Origin: JARDZU01 sp963730285
GTDB lineage: Bacteria; Actinomycetota; Acidimicrobiia; Spongiisociales; ZC4RG35
NCBI GenBank assembly: GCA_963730285.1
Contig: CAVSQY010000008.1
Coordinates: forward strand, 124,001 to 188,000
Length of the DNA: 64,000 nt
Direction: 5' to 3'
Below, piece after piece: positions 7,637 to 16,654 of this stretch; position 1 is the first letter of the stretch; each line of letters begins with the position of its first letter. The notes below the pieces were generated by a model. The model saw nothing but the letters and a program-made list of their open reading frames with translations, did not search any database and was not told where the DNA came from. A program made the translations under genes and the position numbers.

Positions 7637-8108
7637 ACCGCAACTTGTTGCACGTGCGTGTGTCTTTCAGGGGAGGGTGTGCGCGAGGTGGGTGAGTTCG
7701 AGCGGTAGTCCACTCGCAGGGTGGGTGATCGCTGTGGTGGATGGGGGCGATGAGGCATCGACTGACTTTGACGAGAGATGTCGATTCCTCTCGGTCGAGG
7801 TCGATCACGTGATCGAGGCTTCTGGGAAGGCCCTGGGGAAGCGGATTGTGGGCGCTCACAGCCCCCAAAGGTCGCCAGAGGCGGTTTCAAACCGGTCGCA
7901 GAAACGATCACAGAGCCGCACCCGAGCGGTCTGCGACTGTGTTGAAAGCGGACCAGGTCAGGGTCGAAGGCATGGAACACGAAAACCGGATCCACCACAC
8001 CGATCCGAGCGGAGAACCCTGTCAGCAGAGTGTCGAGGACCCTGTCCGAAACCCTCCAACTCCGCGGCCACCGAGCCATGACCGTGGAATGACAGGGTAC
8101 TGCCCACG
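7637..8108. other. Non-coding stretch between the SEC-C gene and excisionase gene
   Basis: Open frames exist on both strands (for example a long minus-strand frame spanning the excisionase gene), but their products are Pro/Arg/Ser-rich and look like shadows. I see no RNA gene. Promoters for the divergent SEC-C and excisionase genes must lie here. The stretch could also hold transfer or maintenance sites, but I cannot identify one. Confidence 0.3.
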
Positions 8109-8309
8109 ATGAGCGGCATGGAGACACATGATCGGCTCCTGACCGTCGAGGAACTTGCCGAATGCCTCGGTGTGCCGGTGGCGACGGTCTACGCCTGGCG
8201 CTACCGGAGGGAAGGGCCGCTCGGGTTCCGGGTCGGCAAGTACGTCCGCTACCGATGGCAAGACGTCCAGACCTGGATCCAAGCTCAGCTCCAACACGCC
8301 AGCAGCTGA
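8109..8309 (+). CDS. xis: Excisionase-type helix-turn-helix protein
   Basis: A 66-residue protein has the MerR/AlpA-like excisionase fold. LLTVEELAECLGVPVATVYAWRYR forms the helix-turn-helix, followed by a wing (GPLGFRVGKYVRYRWQDV) and a C-terminal helix (TWIQAQL). Such proteins bend DNA at att sites, favour excision, and often regulate the element's genes. It lies 66 bases upstream of the integrase on the same strand, the usual xis-int arrangement. Confidence 0.85.
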   Translation: MSGMETHDRLLTVEELAECLGVPVATVYAWRYRREGPLGFRVGKYVRYRWQDVQTWIQAQLQHASS

Positions 8310-8375
8310 GCAGGCGCCTGAGTCGAGCTGTACGTTGGCGCAGGAGAGCGGCGACGGCCGCCCGAGGAGGTGACC

Positions 8376-9536
8376 ATGGCACACATCCAGGATCGGGGGA
8401 ACGATCACGATCGACGCTGGCAAGCCCGCCACCGCGACCCTGATGGGCGGGAGAGGTCCAGGACGTTCACCCGGAAGGTCGACGCCCAACGATGGCTCGA
8501 CCAGGTGACGGCCGACCTGGTGACCGGACGATACGTCGACCCCAATGCAGGAAGGGTCACCCTCGGCGACTTCGCCGGCCAGTGGCTCGAGGCGCAGACC
8601 TTCGATGCGACCACCCGGGAGACGATGGAGTCTCGGGTACGCACGCACCTACTGCCGACAATCGGGGACGTGGAGCTCCGCCATCTGAAGCCCTCCACCG
8701 TCCAGGCGTGGGTGAGGAGCCGCCAGACCGAGGTGGCGCCCTCTTACTGCCGGTTGCTCCTCTCCAACCTCTCCACCATCCTCTCAGCGGCCGTTGAGGA
8801 TGGCCTGATCGCCTCGAATCCGTGCTCGGTGTCATCTGTGAAGGCCCCGCGGGTAGACCGACGGCGGGTGGTCCCGTGGACGGTCGAGACGGTCCACGAG
8901 GTGATCGAGGGCCACCCGGCTGAGTTCCGTGCCATCCCGCTGCTGGGAGCCGGCTGTGGGCTTCGTCAAGGGGAGCTCTTCGGCCTGACTTTGGATGCGG
9001 TCGACTTTCTCCGACGAGTGGTCCATGTCCGTCAACAGCTGCGCCTCGTTGAGAACCGGGTGGTCCTCGCCCCACCGAAGGGGGGCAGGGAGCGGGAGGT
9101 CCCGCTACCCCATGTCGTCGCCATGGCCCTGGCCGACCACATTCAGGGATTCGGCACTGCAACGGTGACGCTGCCGTGGCGTGAGCCGAGAGGAGAGGAA
9201 CGCCTGGCGGACCTCCTGTTCACCAATCGGGACCTCAGACCCCTCACCCGTGCCTACTTCACTCACAACGCCTGGAAGCCGGCGCTAGAAGGGGCCGGGC
9301 TGGAGCGGAATCGCGACAACGGGATGCACGCTCTCCGACACCATTACGCCTCGGTGCTCCTCGAGAGCGGGGTCAGCATCCGGGCAGTGTCCGAGTACCT
9401 GGGCCATCACGATCCCGGCTTCACGCTGCGCACCTACGCCCATCTCATGCCCGAGTCGGAGGATCGGGCCCGAGCCGCGATCGACGCCGCGCTTGGTGCT
9501 CCGGCGGAATCCTCGCGGAATGCGGGGGAGAGCTGA
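8376..9536 (+). CDS. int: Tyrosine recombinase / site-specific integrase
   Basis: The start is the ATG preceded by a near-perfect AGGAGGTGA; an in-frame GTG two codons earlier is inside that ribosome site. The product has 386 residues. It begins with an AP2-like arm-binding domain (DRRWQARHRDPDGRERSRTF), followed by a SAM-like core-binding domain (TLGDFAGQWLEAQ) and a catalytic domain. All catalytic residues are visible: Arg in GAGCGLRQGEL, Lys in PPKGGRE, H-x-x-R in HALRHHYAS, His in LGHHDPG and the nucleophile Tyr in LRTYAHL. It should integrate and excise the element at the moaA 3' end. Confidence 0.95.
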   Translation: MAHIQDRGNDHDRRWQARHRDPDGRERSRTFTRKVDAQRWLDQVTADLVTGRYVDPNAGRVTLGDFAGQWLEAQTFDATTRETMESRVRTHLLPTIGDVELRHLKPSTVQAWVRSRQTEVAPSYCRLLLSNLSTILSAAVEDGLIASNPCSVSSVKAPRVDRRRVVPWTVETVHEVIEGHPAEFRAIPLLGAGCGLRQGELFGLTLDAVDFLRRVVHVRQQLRLVENRVVLAPPKGGREREVPLPHVVAMALADHIQGFGTATVTLPWREPRGEERLADLLFTNRDLRPLTRAYFTHNAWKPALEGAGLERNRDNGMHALRHHYASVLLESGVSIRAVSEYLGHHDPGFTLRTYAHLMPESEDRARAAIDAALGAPAESSRNAGES

Positions 9537-9540
9537 TCGC

Positions 9541-9557
9541 ATTTCCCCAGGTCAGAG
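9541..9557 (+). repeat. Candidate integrase arm site, right
   Basis: The sequence atttccccaggtcagag starts 5 bases after the integrase stop and ends 21 bases before the right att core. It is the exact inverse of the 17 bases at 3235-3251. In the circularised element the two would flank the core as an inverted pair. Confidence 0.6.
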
Positions 9558-9571
9558 GCCCTAGCGGCCCT

Positions 9572-10576
9572 CTAACCCCCGATGTAGCTCATCTCGACGC
9601 GTGACCCGATGCTGACCGTCTGGCTGGAGCGGATCTCCGAGTAGCGGTCGTCGCGACCGCTCCACACCTGGTCGATCAGTGGGCCGATCTCGTCACCCTG
9701 TCGCATGACATCTCTGAGATTGGTGCCGGATGCGGCGAAGAGACAGGTATAGAGCACACCTTCTGCCGACAGACGCGCCCTGGTGCACGAACCACAGAAT
9801 GGTTTGGTCACCGAGGCGATCACACCCACCTCGCCGGCACCGTCGAGATATCGGAAACGGTTGGCCACCTCACCTGGGTAGTTGGGCGGGATCGGCTCCA
9901 GGGGAAAGACCGAGTTGATATCAGAGATCATCTCCTCGGCGGGGACCACGTCGTCCAGTCTCCATCCGTTGGTAGTGCCGACGTCCATGTACTCGATGAA
10001 ACGGACGATGTGACCGGTTCCCCGAAAATGCCGGGCCATGTCCAGGACCGAATGCTCGTTCACACCCCGCTTCACCACCGCGTTGACCTTGATCGGGCCT
10101 AGACCCTCCTCGGCCGCCGCCTCGATGCCTTCGAGCACCGCACCCACAGGGAAACCGACATCGTTCATCTGCTGGAATGTCGGATCGTCGAGTGCGTCCA
10201 GACTGACCGTCACCCGATTGAGACCGGCCGAGGCGAGACCGCGAGCCTTGCGCACCAGCAACGAGGCGTTGGTGGTCAGTGTGAGGTCACCCACCCCGTC
10301 GACGGCGCTGAGCATGCCGATCAGCTTCTCGAGATCCTTGCGCAGCAGCGGTTCGCCGCCGGTGATCCGAATCTTCTCCACCCCGCGCTCGGTGAACAGC
10401 GTGACCAGGGTGTTGATCTCCTCGAACGACAACAGGTCGTCCTTGGGCAGGAACTGGTGGTCCTTGCCGAACAGCTCCTTCGGCATGCAGTAGGTGCAAC
10501 GGAAGTTGCAACGGTCGGTGACCGAGATCCTCAGGTCTCGGATGGGACGGCCCCGACGGTCCACCAGGTCTTTCAT
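9572..10576 (-). CDS. moaA: GTP 3',8-cyclase MoaA (molybdenum cofactor synthesis)
   Basis: This radical SAM enzyme converts GTP to 3',8-cyclo-dihydro-GTP, the first step of molybdopterin synthesis. From MKDLVDRRGRP it has about 334 residues, the usual length. The N-terminal cluster motif is CNFRCTYC. The second, substrate-binding cluster is at CGSCTRARLS...YTC. The conserved C-terminal Gly-Gly (MSYIGG) is present and is encoded partly by the element's att. A start 14 codons upstream is possible. It appears to be the last gene of the transcription unit that begins with nuo. No other moa gene is adjacent; a MoaD-like domain occurs 44 kb away. Confidence 0.95.
   Translation of the reverse strand: MKDLVDRRGRPIRDLRISVTDRCNFRCTYCMPKELFGKDHQFLPKDDLLSFEEINTLVTLFTERGVEKIRITGGEPLLRKDLEKLIGMLSAVDGVGDLTLTTNASLLVRKARGLASAGLNRVTVSLDALDDPTFQQMNDVGFPVGAVLEGIEAAAEEGLGPIKVNAVVKRGVNEHSVLDMARHFRGTGHIVRFIEYMDVGTTNGWRLDDVVPAEEMISDINSVFPLEPIPPNYPGEVANRFRYLDGAGEVGVIASVTKPFCGSCTRARLSAEGVLYTCLFAASGTNLRDVMRQGDEIGPLIDQVWSGRDDRYSEIRSSQTVSIGSRVEMSYIGG
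9579..9640 (-). repeat. Right att copy within the intact moaA 3' end
   Basis: Bases 9579-9599 match the inner att core and 9581-9640 match the outer copy perfectly. The element side supplies the last codons of moaA (ATC GGG GGT TAG), so the MoaA C-terminal Gly-Gly is preserved by the integration. This is typical of elements that carry a gene-end copy in attP to avoid damaging their target. Confidence 0.85.
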
Positions 10577-10625
10577 CACAACAAGAGTATTTGGCCTGCC
10601 GGGAAATGTCTCTAGCAACTGGCAA

Positions 10626-11777
10626 CTACGTGCTTGGCGTCGACTGTCCGAGCAACCAGCCGCCCATCCCGACGGGAAGAGCGAGAAGGGGTGCCAGAAT
10701 GCTCACCCAGGGAAGAAGCCATACGACCCCTAGGACCGCCGACCCGAGGACGATCGACCCGTACAGGCCCAGCCTCGACCTGATCACCCTGCCCAGTGCC
10801 ATCGAGGCGGGAACACCCGCCAAGAGCGACAGGACCAGAACGATGCCGGAGAAGGCCAGAACGAGGGGGACGAAGATGGCGAGAAGCGGAAGACTCGCCG
10901 CGGCCGGGGCCACCCCCAAAGCCAGTGCCGCCACCGCGGCCACCACCAGCGGCGAAAGCATCACAAGAGCGCCGTACCCGAAGGCCTTGACGGGTTGGTG
11001 GAGCACGTTCTCGCCGGCCGCGCTGGTACGTTCGGGCCAACCCCAGGCCACCAGCAGCGCGGTCACCGTCAGACCGAGCACCACGAGGATTCGGGCGAGG
11101 ATACCGAGAGCGCGCACACGTATGTTCGGCGGCAAGGGCTCCTTGTGCACCACCACCCCCCCTACCGTCACCTGAGTCAATCCGGTCGCTTCGTTGCTCG
11201 ACCGATAACCGAGGTCGCCGCCCACTTCCAGAGGCCCATCGATCGCGACGGTGGTGACCGTTATGTCGACATTGCCGCCGACCGAGCCCCGCAAACGGGT
11301 GCTCCGCTGCGTCCCTGAAAGGTCGCCTCCTATGCCACCCGACGAAGAGAAGCCGACTGCCCAGGCGAGTACATCACCGCCCACCTCACTATCCGGGTCG
11401 AGGTCGGCGCTCCACGATGCGCCGACCGCATCTTCACCGACCGAGCCTGAGACGATCAGGTGGTTGGCGGTGTATCGCAATGAGCCGCCTATCGAGCCCG
11501 AGACTCTCACCGACGGGGCGACGGCAATGACGTTCCCGGTCACTTCGCCACTGATCTGCACCTCCTCGGCGGCGAATGCGATCAGATCGCCCTCCACGGT
11601 GCCCTCGACGATCACCCTGACACCGGCTGCGTAGAGATCGCCCGGACTGGTGTCACCCTCCCTGATGATCACCAACTCGGAGGAAGCCGTTTCGGCGGCA
11701 TGAGCGGTCCCGGCCATCCCAAGAAGAAAGAAGCCGGTCAGGGCCAGGAGCGTGATGAGGCTATATCGGGAGTGCAT
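10626..11777 (-). CDS. Membrane protein with bactofilin-like beta-repeat ectodomain
   Basis: The product has 383 residues. A signal peptide (LITLLALTGFFLLGMAGTAHA) is followed by about 190 residues of imperfect repeats of the form G-x-[VI]-x-G-[DN]-[VL] (VEGDLIAFAAEEVQISGEVTGNVI and so on). These read like the polymer-forming beta-helix of bactofilins, but exported. About five C-terminal membrane helices follow. Its start lies within the 3' end of nuoN (17-base overlap), so it is translated from the nuo message. Role unknown; a structural or envelope-scaffold function is a guess from the fold. Confidence 0.6.
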   Translation of the reverse strand: MHSRYSLITLLALTGFFLLGMAGTAHAAETASSELVIIREGDTSPGDLYAAGVRVIVEGTVEGDLIAFAAEEVQISGEVTGNVIAVAPSVRVSGSIGGSLRYTANHLIVSGSVGEDAVGASWSADLDPDSEVGGDVLAWAVGFSSSGGIGGDLSGTQRSTRLRGSVGGNVDITVTTVAIDGPLEVGGDLGYRSSNEATGLTQVTVGGVVVHKEPLPPNIRVRALGILARILVVLGLTVTALLVAWGWPERTSAAGENVLHQPVKAFGYGALVMLSPLVVAAVAALALGVAPAAASLPLLAIFVPLVLAFSGIVLVLSLLAGVPASMALGRVIRSRLGLYGSIVLGSAVLGVVWLLPWVSILAPLLALPVGMGGWLLGQSTPST

Positions 11778-13221
11778 TGGCTGCCAGATCGAGAAGCGAC
11801 GTTGGGAAGATCCCCCAGAGAATCGTCGTTCCGACGGCTATTGCCAACACCCAGCCCGCCGCGCCGATGGACACAGCGGTCTCGATAGTCCCCTCATCCA
11901 TGTACATGAGGACGATCACCCTGATGTAGAAGGCAAAAGCGATCACCGACGCGAGCACGGCCATGATGACCAGCCACTCGTACCCCATGGCCCAGGCATC
12001 GGAGAACACGCCGAATTTGGCAACGAAACCCGAGGTCAGGGGAAGGCCGCCCATACCAAGGAGGAGGACGGTGAATGACCCGGCGAGTAGAGGGCTTCTC
12101 TTCGCCAGTCCGCGATATAGGTCGAGCGACGACCCAGCCGAGCCAGGCCCACTGACCACGGCAACCACGGCGAAGGCGCCGACCAGCTGAATTGCATAGA
12201 CGGCCACATAGAACAACACGGCTTGCGTGGACCCCCCAACCACACCGGTCATGATGAAACCGGCATGGGCGACACCCGAGTAGGCCAGCATCCTCCGCAG
12301 ATCTCCCTGGACCAGGGCCAGGACGGACCCGAGGAGCATGGAGAGGGCCGAGATCGCGGCAACGGCCGGAAGCCAGCTGAGGTCAAGGTCACCCAGCGCC
12401 GTGAGCAGGATTCGGGCGATTGCCGCAAAGCCTGCGATTTTGGCAACGGCCGCCATGTACCCGACCAGCCCGGCCGGGGCCCCCTGGTAGACGTCGGGGG
12501 CCCAGGTGTGAAACGGAGCCGCCGAGACCTTGAACCCGAGTCCGGCGACTACCAGCCCGGTCCCGATCAGGACCACTGCAGGACTGGTCATGACGAAATC
12601 GCCGAGGAACTGTCTGATCTCGGTTATCTCGAACTGTCGGGTGCCGGCGTATATCAATGCCACTCCATAGATGTACATCGCCGAAGCGAATGACCCGAGC
12701 AGGAAGTACTTGATCGCCGCCTCATCGGATTCGGACCTGTCCCGCTCCAACCCTGCGAGCACATATAGCGAGATCGATCCCACCTCGAGACCCAGGAACA
12801 GCATGACCAGGTTGTTCGAGGCCACCATCAAGGAGAAACCCGACGTGGCGAGAAGCACCAAAGCCACCGCTTCCGCCCCCCTCCGGCCCAGCAGACGGAC
12901 GAAACGCCACCCGGCGAGAAGGCCCAACGCCGCGACCAGCAACAGGGCGAGTCGGGCGAACACGGCAAAGCCATCCATCGAGATCATCCCGGAGAAGGCG
13001 AGGAGGCTCCCCTGATCGCCGGCGGTCACCGCATCACCGGCCCTGATCCACTGGAGGATGGCGAAGCCGGCGGCGACGGCCAGCGCCGCGCCACTGACCA
13101 TTCCCAGGACACGGGGCTTCGGCTTCCACTGGACATCCACCAACAGCACCAGCGCGGCCCCAAGGGCCAGCGCCAGATCCGGTGCGATGGCGATCCAGGA
13201 GATCTCGGGTGGCGTGATCAT
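11761..13221 (-). CDS. nuoN: NADH-quinone oxidoreductase subunit N
   Basis: This antiporter-like membrane subunit of complex I has 486 residues and about 14 helices. It shows the Mrp-type core signature, with a conserved lysine region (GFKVSAAPFHTWAPDVYQGAP) and LAYSGVAHAGFI. It contributes one proton channel. Its 5' end overlaps the nuoM stop by four bases, and its 3' end overlaps the bactofilin-like gene. Confidence 0.95.
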   Translation of the reverse strand: MITPPEISWIAIAPDLALALGAALVLLVDVQWKPKPRVLGMVSGAALAVAAGFAILQWIRAGDAVTAGDQGSLLAFSGMISMDGFAVFARLALLLVAALGLLAGWRFVRLLGRRGAEAVALVLLATSGFSLMVASNNLVMLFLGLEVGSISLYVLAGLERDRSESDEAAIKYFLLGSFASAMYIYGVALIYAGTRQFEITEIRQFLGDFVMTSPAVVLIGTGLVVAGLGFKVSAAPFHTWAPDVYQGAPAGLVGYMAAVAKIAGFAAIARILLTALGDLDLSWLPAVAAISALSMLLGSVLALVQGDLRRMLAYSGVAHAGFIMTGVVGGSTQAVLFYVAVYAIQLVGAFAVVAVVSGPGSAGSSLDLYRGLAKRSPLLAGSFTVLLLGMGGLPLTSGFVAKFGVFSDAWAMGYEWLVIMAVLASVIAFAFYIRVIVLMYMDEGTIETAVSIGAAGWVLAIAVGTTILWGIFPTSLLDLAANALPI

Positions 13222-14747
13222 GGGTTCTCCTCGGCCACGTACACGTCGGTCAGACGTCCCGGCTCGGGTATGACATAGCTGGTCTGGCTCTCGATCCGGG
13301 TCAAAACCGCTTCGGTGGACGGGGTGATCTTGTCGAGGAGGACCTTCGGATAGAGACCGATCACCACGATCAAGATGGCGATCGGAGCCAGCAATGCGAT
13401 CTCACGCGGCGCCAGATCTTTCAACAGCCGGTTCTCTTCTTTGTCGGGCACCCCGGTGAAGACCCTCTCATATGCCCAGAGCAGGTATATCGCAGCGAGC
13501 ACCACTCCGAATGCGGCGATGATCGCCAGGGCGGGCAGGGACGGGTAGCTGCCGATGAGGACCAAGAACTCGCCGACAAAGCCGTTGAGTCCGGGCAGCC
13601 CGATCGAGGCGAAGGCCATGAAGAGGAAGAACCCCGCGTACATGGGCATCACCTTCTGGAGCCCACCGAAGTCGGCGATCTTTTTGGTGTGACGCCGGTC
13701 GTAGATCATTCCCACGAGCAAGAAGAGGGCGCCGGTGCTCAAACCGTGATTCACATTCTGGATGACGGCACCCTGCAGAGATCCCGAGGTGAGGGCAAAC
13801 GTCCCCAGGACGATGAAACCGAGATGGCTCACGGATGAGTAGGCGACCAGCTTCTTCAGGTCGGGCTGGACGATGGCCACAACAGCTCCATAGACGATGC
13901 CGATGACCGCAAGCGTGGCCATGATCGGGATGGCGTCCACCGCGGCGTCCGGGAAGAGAGCGAGGTTGAAGCGGAGAAGGCCATAGGTACCCAATTTCAA
14001 CAGGACCGCCGCCAACAACACGGATCCAGCGGTCGGCGCTTCGACGTGAGCGTCGGGCAGCCAGGTGTGGAATGGGAAAAGGGGGACCTTTATGGCGAAC
14101 GCCAAGGCAAATGCCGCGAACAACCAGTGCTCTGCGCCCGACGAGAGGTTGAGATTCATCAGATCGGTCAAGGCAAACGAGGGAGCTCCGAACTGGGAAC
14201 TGTGCTGGAAGGCCAGGGCGATGATCCCCGCGAACATCAAGGCTGAGCCGAAGGCCGTGTAGATGAAGAACTTGACGGCGGCATATATCCGCCGCTCACC
14301 ACCCCAGATCCCGATGATGAAGTACATCGGAACCAGGATCGCCTCGAAGAACACGAAAAAGACGAAGAGGTCGAGAGCTAGAAACGCACCGATCAAACCG
14401 GCCTCGAGCAGCAAGGTGAATACGACGAATTCCTTCACGCGGGTGGTGATGGCAGTGGATGCGGCCAGGGCGATCGGGACCAGGAATGCCGTGAGCACCA
14501 CCATCGGGAGAGAGATCCCGTCCACCCCGAGATACCAGCTGATCCCCCACGGCTGATACCAAACAGCGCGGTCCACGTACTGATAACCCGCGGCAGGCTC
14601 GAAGACCCAGAACAGATAGCCGGCCAGGGCAAGGGGCACGACCGACACGGCGATCCCAAGAGGCAGGTGCAACTCTTTGCGACGCGCCGGCACCAACGCA
14701 ACCACCAGAGCCCCCATGACCGGAAGCAGCACCAACCACGTCAGCAT
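13218..14747 (-). CDS. nuoM: NADH-quinone oxidoreductase subunit M
   Basis: From MLTWLVLLPVMG the product has 509 residues, normal for NuoM; the frame extends upstream, but that part reads like the opposite frame of nuoL. The antiporter signature is clear: KVPLFPFHTWLPDAHVEAPTAGSV with its lysine, LVAYSSVSHLGFI, and LPGLNGFVGEFL near the C terminus. It forms a proton-translocating channel of complex I. Confidence 0.95.
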   Translation of the reverse strand: MLTWLVLLPVMGALVVALVPARRKELHLPLGIAVSVVPLALAGYLFWVFEPAAGYQYVDRAVWYQPWGISWYLGVDGISLPMVVLTAFLVPIALAASTAITTRVKEFVVFTLLLEAGLIGAFLALDLFVFFVFFEAILVPMYFIIGIWGGERRIYAAVKFFIYTAFGSALMFAGIIALAFQHSSQFGAPSFALTDLMNLNLSSGAEHWLFAAFALAFAIKVPLFPFHTWLPDAHVEAPTAGSVLLAAVLLKLGTYGLLRFNLALFPDAAVDAIPIMATLAVIGIVYGAVVAIVQPDLKKLVAYSSVSHLGFIVLGTFALTSGSLQGAVIQNVNHGLSTGALFLLVGMIYDRRHTKKIADFGGLQKVMPMYAGFFLFMAFASIGLPGLNGFVGEFLVLIGSYPSLPALAIIAAFGVVLAAIYLLWAYERVFTGVPDKEENRLLKDLAPREIALLAPIAILIVVIGLYPKVLLDKITPSTEAVLTRIESQTSYVIPEPGRLTDVYVAEENP

Positions 14748-14757
14748 GGGAACCACA

Positions 14758-16644
14758 TCATCCGCCCGCCGCGACGAGCCACACGATGACCACCAAGGCC
14801 CCGGCCAGGAACAGCACGCCATAGTTTCGGACGAAGCCGGTTTGAAGGGGCCGGGCCCACTCGCCGGCATTTCTCACCAGCCGACCGACACCGTTCACGG
14901 CCCCGTCGATGACCGGTAGATCGAGCCCGAAAGCAGCAAGCTCGGCAGTCTTGCGACCGGGAGCGACGAAGGCCGCTCCATAGAAGTCGTCCACCCGGTA
15001 GGCCTGCTCCCAGGTCCCCCATAGAGGTTCCAACCCGGCCTCGAAGTCCCGCCACTTCTCGACCGGTCTGCGATAGGCAAGATATCCCGCAGCGACTCCG
15101 AGGACACCGGCCAGCACCGAGAGGCCCGCCAGGATGACGAACATGCCGATCCCCTCCGGGGCCGCCTGCATGGTTATCTGCTCGAAGCTGGGCTCGAGGA
15201 AATGCTCGAGGCTGGTCCGGAACGGGGTGTTGACCAGTCCGCCTACGACGGAGAGGGCGGCCAGCGCGATGAGCGGCACTGTCATCACCTTCGGAGACTC
15301 GTGTGGATGGGCGCCGTCGTCCCATCGCGGCTCCCCGAGAAACACCAGAACCCATTGACGAGTCATGTAGAAGGCGGTCATCATCGCGGTGATGAGGCCG
15401 ACCACCCAGAGAACTGAGAACCAACCACCCCGCTCGAAGGCACTACCCAGGATCTCGTCCTTCGACCAGAACCCGGCCAGTGGCGGGATCCCCGAGATAG
15501 CGAGCGTTGCTATGCCCATCGTCACAGCCGTGACAGGCATCTTCTTGAAGAGACCACCCATCTTGTGCATGTCTTGCTCGTCACTCATGGCGTGGATCAC
15601 CGATCCTGCACCGAGAAACAGCAACGCCTTGAAGAAAGCATGCGTCATCAAATGGAAGATCCCAGCCACGTAGGCCGTAGCTCCGACCGCGATGAACATG
15701 TAGCCGAGCTGGGAGATAGTCGAGTAGGCGAGGACCTTCTTGATGTCTCTCTGAGCCATGGCGATCGACGCCGCCCAGATGGCAGTGAGCGCTCCGATGG
15801 TCGCCACCACCGTCGAGGCCACGGGTGCGAACTCGTATATCGCGGCCGACCGTGCGATCACGTAGACCCCTGCAGTCACCATGGTGGCGGCATGGATCAG
15901 AGCGGAAACCGGAGTGGGGCCTTCCATGGCGTCAGGCAGCCAGACATAGAGAGGGATCTGCGCCGACTTGCCCGCCGCTCCGACCAGTAGCAACAAACCG
16001 ATGGCGGTGGCGACTCCACCGCTCAACTCGGCGCCGGCGCGGTCGAAGACTCCGGCAAAGCCGAGAGTGCCAAAGGTCGCGAAAATCAGCATGAGGGCCA
16101 CCATGAACCCGAAGTCGCCGATGCGATTGACCACGAATGCCTTCTTGGCGGCGGCCGCGGCCGTCGTGCGGTTGAACCAGAAGCCGATGAGGAGGTAGGA
16201 GCAGAGCCCCACCAACTCCCACCCGAGGAAGAGCATGGCGTAGTTGCCGGCGAGGACAAGCGTCAGCATCGATGCGGCGAAGAGATTCAGGTATGCGAAA
16301 AACCGATGGAACCGATCATCGCCATGCATGTACCCGATGGCGAAGACATGGATCAATGTGCCGACACCTGTGACCACCAGAGTCATGACTGCGGCCAGCG
16401 GGTCCCACTGGATCTCGAGGTTGGCGCCGATGGCCGGCATCCACTCCCAGAGTCGAATGACCTGCCCCTGCTCGCCACCCTGAAGGAAAGGGATGGCGGC
16501 AATCAGAGCGATCACGAAACCGCCACCGATCGCACCGGAGGCAAGCCAACCGCTCCATGGCTCCTTTAGATAGCGACCGAGGAAATGCAGCGCAACGGCA
16601 CCAGCCAAAGGCAGGGCAATGACGAGCCAAACAACCTGGGTCAC
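14758..16644 (-). CDS. nuoL: NADH-quinone oxidoreductase subunit L
   Basis: At 628 residues it is the longest antiporter-like subunit of complex I. Visible features are the family start (PLAGAVALHFLGRYL), FLGWELVGLCSYLLIGFW, SAQIPLYVWLPDAMEGPTPVSALIHAATMVTAGVY and the lateral C-terminal helix region. The conserved Lys and His residues of the proton path are present. It sits between nuoK and nuoM with short spacers. Confidence 0.95.
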   Translation of the reverse strand: MTQVVWLVIALPLAGAVALHFLGRYLKEPWSGWLASGAIGGGFVIALIAAIPFLQGGEQGQVIRLWEWMPAIGANLEIQWDPLAAVMTLVVTGVGTLIHVFAIGYMHGDDRFHRFFAYLNLFAASMLTLVLAGNYAMLFLGWELVGLCSYLLIGFWFNRTTAAAAAKKAFVVNRIGDFGFMVALMLIFATFGTLGFAGVFDRAGAELSGGVATAIGLLLLVGAAGKSAQIPLYVWLPDAMEGPTPVSALIHAATMVTAGVYVIARSAAIYEFAPVASTVVATIGALTAIWAASIAMAQRDIKKVLAYSTISQLGYMFIAVGATAYVAGIFHLMTHAFFKALLFLGAGSVIHAMSDEQDMHKMGGLFKKMPVTAVTMGIATLAISGIPPLAGFWSKDEILGSAFERGGWFSVLWVVGLITAMMTAFYMTRQWVLVFLGEPRWDDGAHPHESPKVMTVPLIALAALSVVGGLVNTPFRTSLEHFLEPSFEQITMQAAPEGIGMFVILAGLSVLAGVLGVAAGYLAYRRPVEKWRDFEAGLEPLWGTWEQAYRVDDFYGAAFVAPGRKTAELAAFGLDLPVIDGAVNGVGRLVRNAGEWARPLQTGFVRNYGVLFLAGALVVIVWLVAAGG

Positions 16645-16654
16645 GCGTCGAGCC

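Larger units (their letters stand above)
3175..9599. mobile_element. Integrative element inserted in the 3' end of moaA
   Basis: The element is delimited by 21-bp direct repeats of the moaA 3' end. A tyrosine integrase and excisionase lie at the right end, 42 bases from the att core. A 17-bp sequence occurs in inverted orientation just inside each end, as expected of integrase arm sites in attP. Cargo, left to right, is two membrane or secreted unknowns, a secreted metzincin-type protease and an interrupted helix-rich SEC-C protein. No conjugation, replication or phage structural genes are visible, so transfer probably depends on a helper. GC content in the cargo (about 3.6-6.5 kb) looks lower than in the backbone. 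Confidence 0.8.

Noticed and set aside
7630..8382. Long minus-strand frame opposite the excisionase gene
   Set aside because: Arg/Pro/Ser-rich composition with no domain; it overlaps the excisionase gene completely and looks like a shadow.
1828..9640. tRNA gene as the integration target
   Set aside because: The repeated att sequence matches the moaA coding end exactly, and no tRNA-like fold is present at any of the three copies.
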